A stretch of DNA of 16,712 nt from Actinomycetes bacterium (lineage in GTDB: Bacteria; Actinomycetota; Coriobacteriia; WRKU01; WQUG01). The position numbers and the translations under genes were made by a program. Within the stretch, counting starts at the first letter, position 1, and each line of letters opens with the position of its first letter. The notes under the pieces are model-generated. The model had not been told where the DNA came from, did not search any database, and saw only the letters and a list, made by a program, of their open reading frames with translations. Location: contig WQUG01000015.1 in the NCBI GenBank assembly GCA_009785855.1, positions 1 to 16,712 of the forward strand, read 5' to 3'. Shown here piece by piece: positions 13,459 through 16,712 of this stretch.

Positions 13459-14808
13459 GTGAAAGACACGGACACACAGCGTACGGCAGAGGCGCGCCAT
13501 GACGCGCGTCTTGTCCAGCGAGCGTGCTCCGGTGACTCGGATGCCTTCACGCGCCTCTATGAGACGCACCTCCCGGCGCTCTTCTACTTCATCCGCAAGC
13601 GCACGTCCAGCGACCAGGACGCCTCCGACATCGTGCAGGACACCTTCGTCTACGCGCTGCTCGAGCTCGACAAGCTCGCCGACCCGCTGTCCTTCCGTTC
13701 GTGGCTCTTCCGCATCGCGCTCTCCAAGGCGACCGACGCCTCGCGCGCCAAGTCCCGCCGCGCCGGCGATCTCCCCTTAGATGCAGCGCATGATACAGAG
13801 CGCGCCCATGACGCCCTGATCACCCCGAACACACCCGAGGCCATCTGCGAGCAGGACGAGATACGCGACGAGCTGCTCGCCTGCCTGGACCAGCTCACCC
13901 CCCTGCAGAAAGACGCGCTGATCCTGCGCTACTACGTGGGCTTTTCCACGAAGGACATGGCCGAGCTCCTGGGGCTTACTCCCGCGGCGGTCGACAAGCG
14001 TCTGCACGACGCACGCGCGGCCCTGAAGAAGCTGGTCGCCCGCCAGCAGGCGCCGGCGACCGCGGACAGCGAGGCGCTTATCAAGCAGCTGCTGGACCAG
14101 GACCGCCAGGCCAGCGCGGCCGCCGGAGCCATCGCCCTGCCCCTGGTCAGCGCGGGCCTGCGCGACAAGCTGGCGCAGGTCCACAGCGCAGATCCCCAGG
14201 CCGCAGAGCGCGTCCAGAACTTCCTGGCCGGCCTCGAGCACAAGCGCCGCCCCGCGGCCAGGCCCGCCAAGGTCGCCGCCATCGTCGGCGCTGCCGTGCT
14301 CGCTACGGCGCTGGCCGTCGGCGGCTACGCGGCCCTGCGTTCGGGGGAGAAGCCCCCGGCGAAGGCGGAGGCCCCCGCCGTGGTAACGCCGCCGCCGAGC
14401 CCGGCTCCGACTCCGGCCCCGACCCCGGCTCCGAGCCGGGACGCCACGCCGGCGGCCCCGGCGACGGAGGCGACAGAGGCAGGCAGCCAGCAGCAGGAAG
14501 CAGCGACTCCCGCGGCCCCGGCGCCAGCGCCCGCGCCCGCGCCCGCGCCCGCGCACCAGCCGCCGGTGATCACGGCGCGCGTCGCGAACCTGAGCTATGC
14601 GCTCGGGACCGCCCCCACGGCAGCCCAGCTGCTGGCAGACAGCGGCGCTGTCGCGAAGGCGGCAGGCGGCGCCGTCCTGCCCATCACGGTGACGGGCCTG
14701 ACCAATATCGACGCCCACATCGCAGGCGTCTACCTTGTGTTCCTCAATGCGCAGGACAGCCAGGGGGCGCAAGCCCTGACGCTGGTCCTGCGCGTGACGA
14801 TAGGGTAG
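13459..14808 (+). CDS. Membrane-tethered ECF-type sigma factor with extracellular Ig-like domain
   Basis: A 449-aa fusion. Residues about 17-100 are sigma-70 region 2 (DASDIVQDTFVYALLELDKL, FRSWLFRIALSKATD) and about 137-195 are region 4 (LDQLTPLQKDALILRYYVGF, then MAELLGLTPAAVDKRLHDAR), a complete ECF sigma factor. A charged linker leads to a basic stop (HKRRPAARPAK) and one transmembrane helix (about 272-293). Beyond it lies a Pro/Ala-rich stalk (about 298-372; many PAPAP repeats) and a C-terminal domain (about 373-449) whose spacing (YALGTAPTAAQLL, GVYLVFLNAQDSQGAQ) looks like a bacterial Ig-like surface domain. The expected topology is sigma inside, Ig-like domain outside. No LPXTG motif is present. 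The GTG start has GGAGGGGAG at 13441-13449. No separate anti-sigma gene is adjacent. Control by proteolytic release or conformational change is inferred; the sigma assignment is firm. Confidence 0.88.
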   Translation: MKDTDTQRTAEARHDARLVQRACSGDSDAFTRLYETHLPALFYFIRKRTSSDQDASDIVQDTFVYALLELDKLADPLSFRSWLFRIALSKATDASRAKSRRAGDLPLDAAHDTERAHDALITPNTPEAICEQDEIRDELLACLDQLTPLQKDALILRYYVGFSTKDMAELLGLTPAAVDKRLHDARAALKKLVARQQAPATADSEALIKQLLDQDRQASAAAGAIALPLVSAGLRDKLAQVHSADPQAAERVQNFLAGLEHKRRPAARPAKVAAIVGAAVLATALAVGGYAALRSGEKPPAKAEAPAVVTPPPSPAPTPAPTPAPSRDATPAAPATEATEAGSQQQEAATPAAPAPAPAPAPAPAHQPPVITARVANLSYALGTAPTAAQLLADSGAVAKAAGGAVLPITVTGLTNIDAHIAGVYLVFLNAQDSQGAQALTLVLRVTIG

Positions 14809-14829
14809 CAATAGAGGCGCAACCGGTCG

Positions 14830-14866
14830 CAAATCTCTCCGACAAAGCAGCACAAATCTCTCCGAC
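14830..14866. repeat. Direct repeat CAAATCTCTCCGAC, two copies 23 bp apart
   Basis: Identical 14-mers at 14830-14843 and 14853-14866, in the spacer just after the sigma-factor gene. The 23-bp period equals that of the ATGGTAAACTATC repeats downstream, though the sequences differ. Function unknown. Confidence 0.7.
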
Positions 14867-14931
14867 GAAATGCTTGATTGTCACGGCCTGCACCTGAGAT
14901 GGCAATCTACCCGGGGGGTCGCACTGTAAAA

Positions 14932-14993
14932 ATGGTAAACTATCTACCATGCATATGGTAAACTATCTACCATGCATATGGTAAACTATCTAG
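14932..14993. repeat. 23-bp tandem palindromic repeats upstream of the ATPase gene
   Basis: Two perfect head-to-tail copies (14932-14954, 14955-14977) and a partial third (14978-about 14993). Each full unit contains ATGGTA and TACCAT separated by 7 nt, a dyad typical of a dimeric regulator site. The array ends 30 nt before the ATPase start, so it probably overlaps or adjoins that promoter. It is AT-rich, unlike its surroundings. There are no unique spacers, so it is not a CRISPR. Confidence 0.85.
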
Positions 14994-15023
14994 CACATCA
15001 AGCAAGAGACGGAGGAGGTTTCC

Positions 15024-16298
15024 GTGAGCACGCACATAACACGATATGCAGATGGATGGCTTGCAGAGATGCTTCCTGCACTACGCGCGATTGTGATCGA
15101 TGGGGCAAAAGGTGTGGGAAAAACACAAACGGCGGAGCTCTTTGCTCGCACGGTGCTCCAGCTGGATAAGAAGAACGTGCGCGAGAGTCTTGAGGCGGGA
15201 TATGAACGGCTCTATGATTATCCAACCCCTGTGCTTATTGACGAGTGGCAACGTCTTCCAGAAGTTTGGGACAGGGTCCGCCGAATGGTTGATGATCACA
15301 TCCCTGAAGGCAGTCTCCTCCTGACCGGAAGCCAGCAGAGCAGCAATCTCTCACTTCATAGTGGAGCCGGAAGGATCGTACGTCTTCGCATGCGTCCGCT
15401 CTCTCTGGCAGAACGTTTTCCTCAGCTGGAAAAGATAAAACTTGAAGACTGTCTTGCGGGAAACCTTCCTGAGAAACTCTGGACCGAGTCTCCGGTAACG
15501 TTTACGCAGTACATGCAGGAGGTTGTCCGCTCAGGGTTTCCTGACATATACAACGCTTCAGAAAAAGCCCGTTCACTGCTGCTTGACTCTTATATCGATA
15601 ACATCGCTACAAGGGATTTCTCGGCGCAGGGGATTCAGCTACGCCAACCAGAAACGCTCATCAGATGGATGCGAGCATATGCCGCTGCCACCGGTACCAC
15701 GACCAGCTACAACAAGATGCTTGATGCTGCTACTCCCGGCGAAGACGACAAGCCTTCAAAACCAACAACGATCTCTTACCGTGAAGCTCTATACAGCCTT
15801 TGGCTCATCGATGACCTTCCCTATTGGGGGGAAGGCGAGGATTTCTTCGGCCGCCTGAAGCAAACACCAAAACATTTTCTCGCTGATTCAGGGCTTGAAG
15901 CTCACCTCTTAGGACTTCATGCGGAGGATCTTGCCAGAGGAAGCGCGGATTCTCCGCATGACCCAGAGTATGGTTCCATAGCCGGACGTCTTTTCGAGTC
16001 ACTCTGCACCATGAGTGTCCGCACCTACGCTACGGTTCTTGGTGCGCGCACAGGCTTTCTGAGAACTGCAAGTGGCACGCGCGAGATCGATCTTATCGTC
16101 GAGAAGGACCGCAAGCTCGTGATAATCGAAGTCAAGATGGGACCGTCGGTGACCGACGAAGACGTGCGCCACCTGAACTGGTTTGCGGAGAAGGTGGGGG
16201 ATCGCGTAAAAGAGAAGATCGTCCTCACTACGGGAGAGCGCGCATACCGGCGCCCTGTCGATCGGGTACTGGTCGTTCCCGCTGCGCTGTTCGGGTGA
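15024..16298 (+). CDS. AAA-family ATPase with DUF4143 C-terminal domain
   Basis: A 424-aa cytoplasmic protein of the widespread ATPase/DUF4143 family, whose cellular role is not well established. The N-terminal AAA domain has Walker A GAKGVGKT (27-34), Walker B VLIDEWQRLPE (D73/E74) and a sensor-like LLTGSQQSS. The C-terminal half, with FLADSGLEAHLLG, GRLFESL and REIDLIVEKD...VIIEVKMG, places D356, E369 and K371 as a PD-(D/E)xK-like nuclease signature. The GTG start has a strong GGAGGAGG site (15011-15018). Base composition is clearly more AT-rich than all neighbours and codon choice differs, suggesting horizontal acquisition. It stands alone, between the sigma-factor gene and the surface-protein gene, behind its own tandem repeats. 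Confidence 0.88.
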   Translation: MSTHITRYADGWLAEMLPALRAIVIDGAKGVGKTQTAELFARTVLQLDKKNVRESLEAGYERLYDYPTPVLIDEWQRLPEVWDRVRRMVDDHIPEGSLLLTGSQQSSNLSLHSGAGRIVRLRMRPLSLAERFPQLEKIKLEDCLAGNLPEKLWTESPVTFTQYMQEVVRSGFPDIYNASEKARSLLLDSYIDNIATRDFSAQGIQLRQPETLIRWMRAYAAATGTTTSYNKMLDAATPGEDDKPSKPTTISYREALYSLWLIDDLPYWGEGEDFFGRLKQTPKHFLADSGLEAHLLGLHAEDLARGSADSPHDPEYGSIAGRLFESLCTMSVRTYATVLGARTGFLRTASGTREIDLIVEKDRKLVIIEVKMGPSVTDEDVRHLNWFAEKVGDRVKEKIVLTTGERAYRRPVDRVLVVPAALFG

Positions 16299-16339
16299 TG
16301 TATCAATAGTAACGCTGTGGCGTCGGCATCAACCTCCAA

Positions 16340-16408
16340 AAAAAACTTCGCAGAAGAGGTAAGATTATCAGTAGACAGGTCGCCTTACTATCAAAGGCAA
16401 CGTACCGG
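16340..16408 (+). promoter_or_regulatory. Conserved promoter/leader element, copy 2 (surface-protein gene)
   Basis: The second copy of the element at 13361-13440. It keeps the A-run with AACTTCGCA, TAAGATTATCAG (from 16360), the GCCTT/AAGGC hairpin (16382-16398) and TACCGG (16403-16408), but lacks the 11-nt insertion. The upstream sequence (16299-16339) is not similar to that of copy 1, so the conservation has a sharp left border. The start codon is 19 nt beyond TACCGG, nearly the same spacing as in copy 1. Confidence 0.7.
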
Positions 16409-16427
16409 AGGAAGGAAAGAGGGGACC

Positions 16428-16712
16428 ATGCATAAGAGGATACTGGCACTGTTGATGAGCTTCGCGCTCGCGTTCTCGCTGGTGGCGCCCATGGCAGCGC
16501 CCCAGATCGCTGCCGCCGTCACGACGACGGTCAGCGCAGCGAACGAGGCCGACCTGACAACAGCGATCACAAACGCTTCGACGACGGCAGGCGACAGCAC
16601 GATCATCCAGCTGACAGCAAGCTTCAATATCACGACCAACAAGACGATCGCTGCTAACAAAAACATTACGATCGACGGCGCAGGAAATACGCTGACCAGC
16701 GCGGTGCCCGCT
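16428..16712 (+). CDS. Secreted surface protein, N-terminus only (beta-helix/adhesin-like), 3' truncated by window edge
   Basis: The frame is open from an ATG with a purine-rich ribosome-binding site (GGAGGAAGGAAAGAGGGG, 16407-16424) to the window end, giving 95 codons. Residues 1-30 form a clear Sec signal peptide (MHKRILALLMSFALAFSLVA, then an Ala-rich region with likely cleavage around residues 28-30). The mature part (VSAANEADLTTAITNAS, STIIQLTASFNITTNKTI, NITIDGAGNTLT) is Thr/Asn/Ala-rich and matches the start of many right-handed beta-helix, pectate-lyase-like adhesins of Gram-positive bacteria, in which an element of this type opens the helix. The rest, including any cell-wall anchor, is outside the window. 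It shares its upstream element with the sigma-factor gene. The specific function is unknown. Confidence 0.8.
   Translation, partial: MHKRILALLMSFALAFSLVAPMAAPQIAAAVTTTVSAANEADLTTAITNASTTAGDSTIIQLTASFNITTNKTIAANKNITIDGAGNTLTSAVPA

Noticed and set aside
14500..14808. LPXTG-type sorting signal at the C-terminus of the sigma fusion
   Set aside because: The protein ends in VLRVTIG right after the Ig-like region; no LPXTG, second hydrophobic helix or basic tail is present.
14932..14993. CRISPR array
   Set aside because: The repeats are directly adjacent without unique spacers, only about 2.7 units long, and no cas gene is nearby.

Overview
This window looks like a chromosomal segment of a high-GC Gram-positive actinobacterium. 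A member of the class Coriobacteriia is my best guess, from the compact high-GC housekeeping genes, the membrane-anchored parvulin and FtsB/DivIC-type proteins, the cobalt/nickel ECF transporter and the Gram-positive style surface proteins. This is inference; no rRNA or other marker is present. All convincing genes are on the + strand.

Region 1 (1-7805) is housekeeping: the 3' end of purH, then mfd (transcription-repair coupling factor), a membrane-anchored parvulin-type prolyl isomerase, eno (enolase), a class I methyltransferase-like protein and a small FtsB/DivIC-like division protein. The genes from the parvulin to the division protein are tightly packed (gaps of 36 and 3 nt, then a 4-nt overlap) and probably form one transcription unit.

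Region 2 (7806-10274) is an OmpR-type response regulator with its histidine kinase, overlapping by 14 nt. Region 3 (10275-13090) is a cobalt/nickel energy-coupling-factor transporter: one polypeptide fusing CbiM, a PDGLE (CbiN-like) segment and CbiQ, followed by the CbiO ATPase. The spacers around regions 2 and 3 carry an interrelated family of GC-rich palindromic repeats. One cluster is a 219-bp non-coding element bounded by a perfect 31-bp inverted repeat.

Region 4 (13091-16712) is the accessory part and the most interesting. It holds an ECF-type sigma factor fused, through one transmembrane helix and a Pro/Ala-rich stalk, to a predicted extracellular Ig-like domain. Next comes a more AT-rich AAA/DUF4143 ATPase gene preceded by 23-bp tandem palindromic repeats. 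Last is the start of a secreted surface protein whose mature N-terminus looks like a beta-helix adhesin. The sigma gene and the surface-protein gene share an almost identical 63-nt upstream element (57/63 identical). My working hypothesis is a membrane-tethered, self-regulating sigma factor that senses the cell surface and controls a surface-protein gene through a shared promoter/leader. The ATPase gene may have been inserted between them later.
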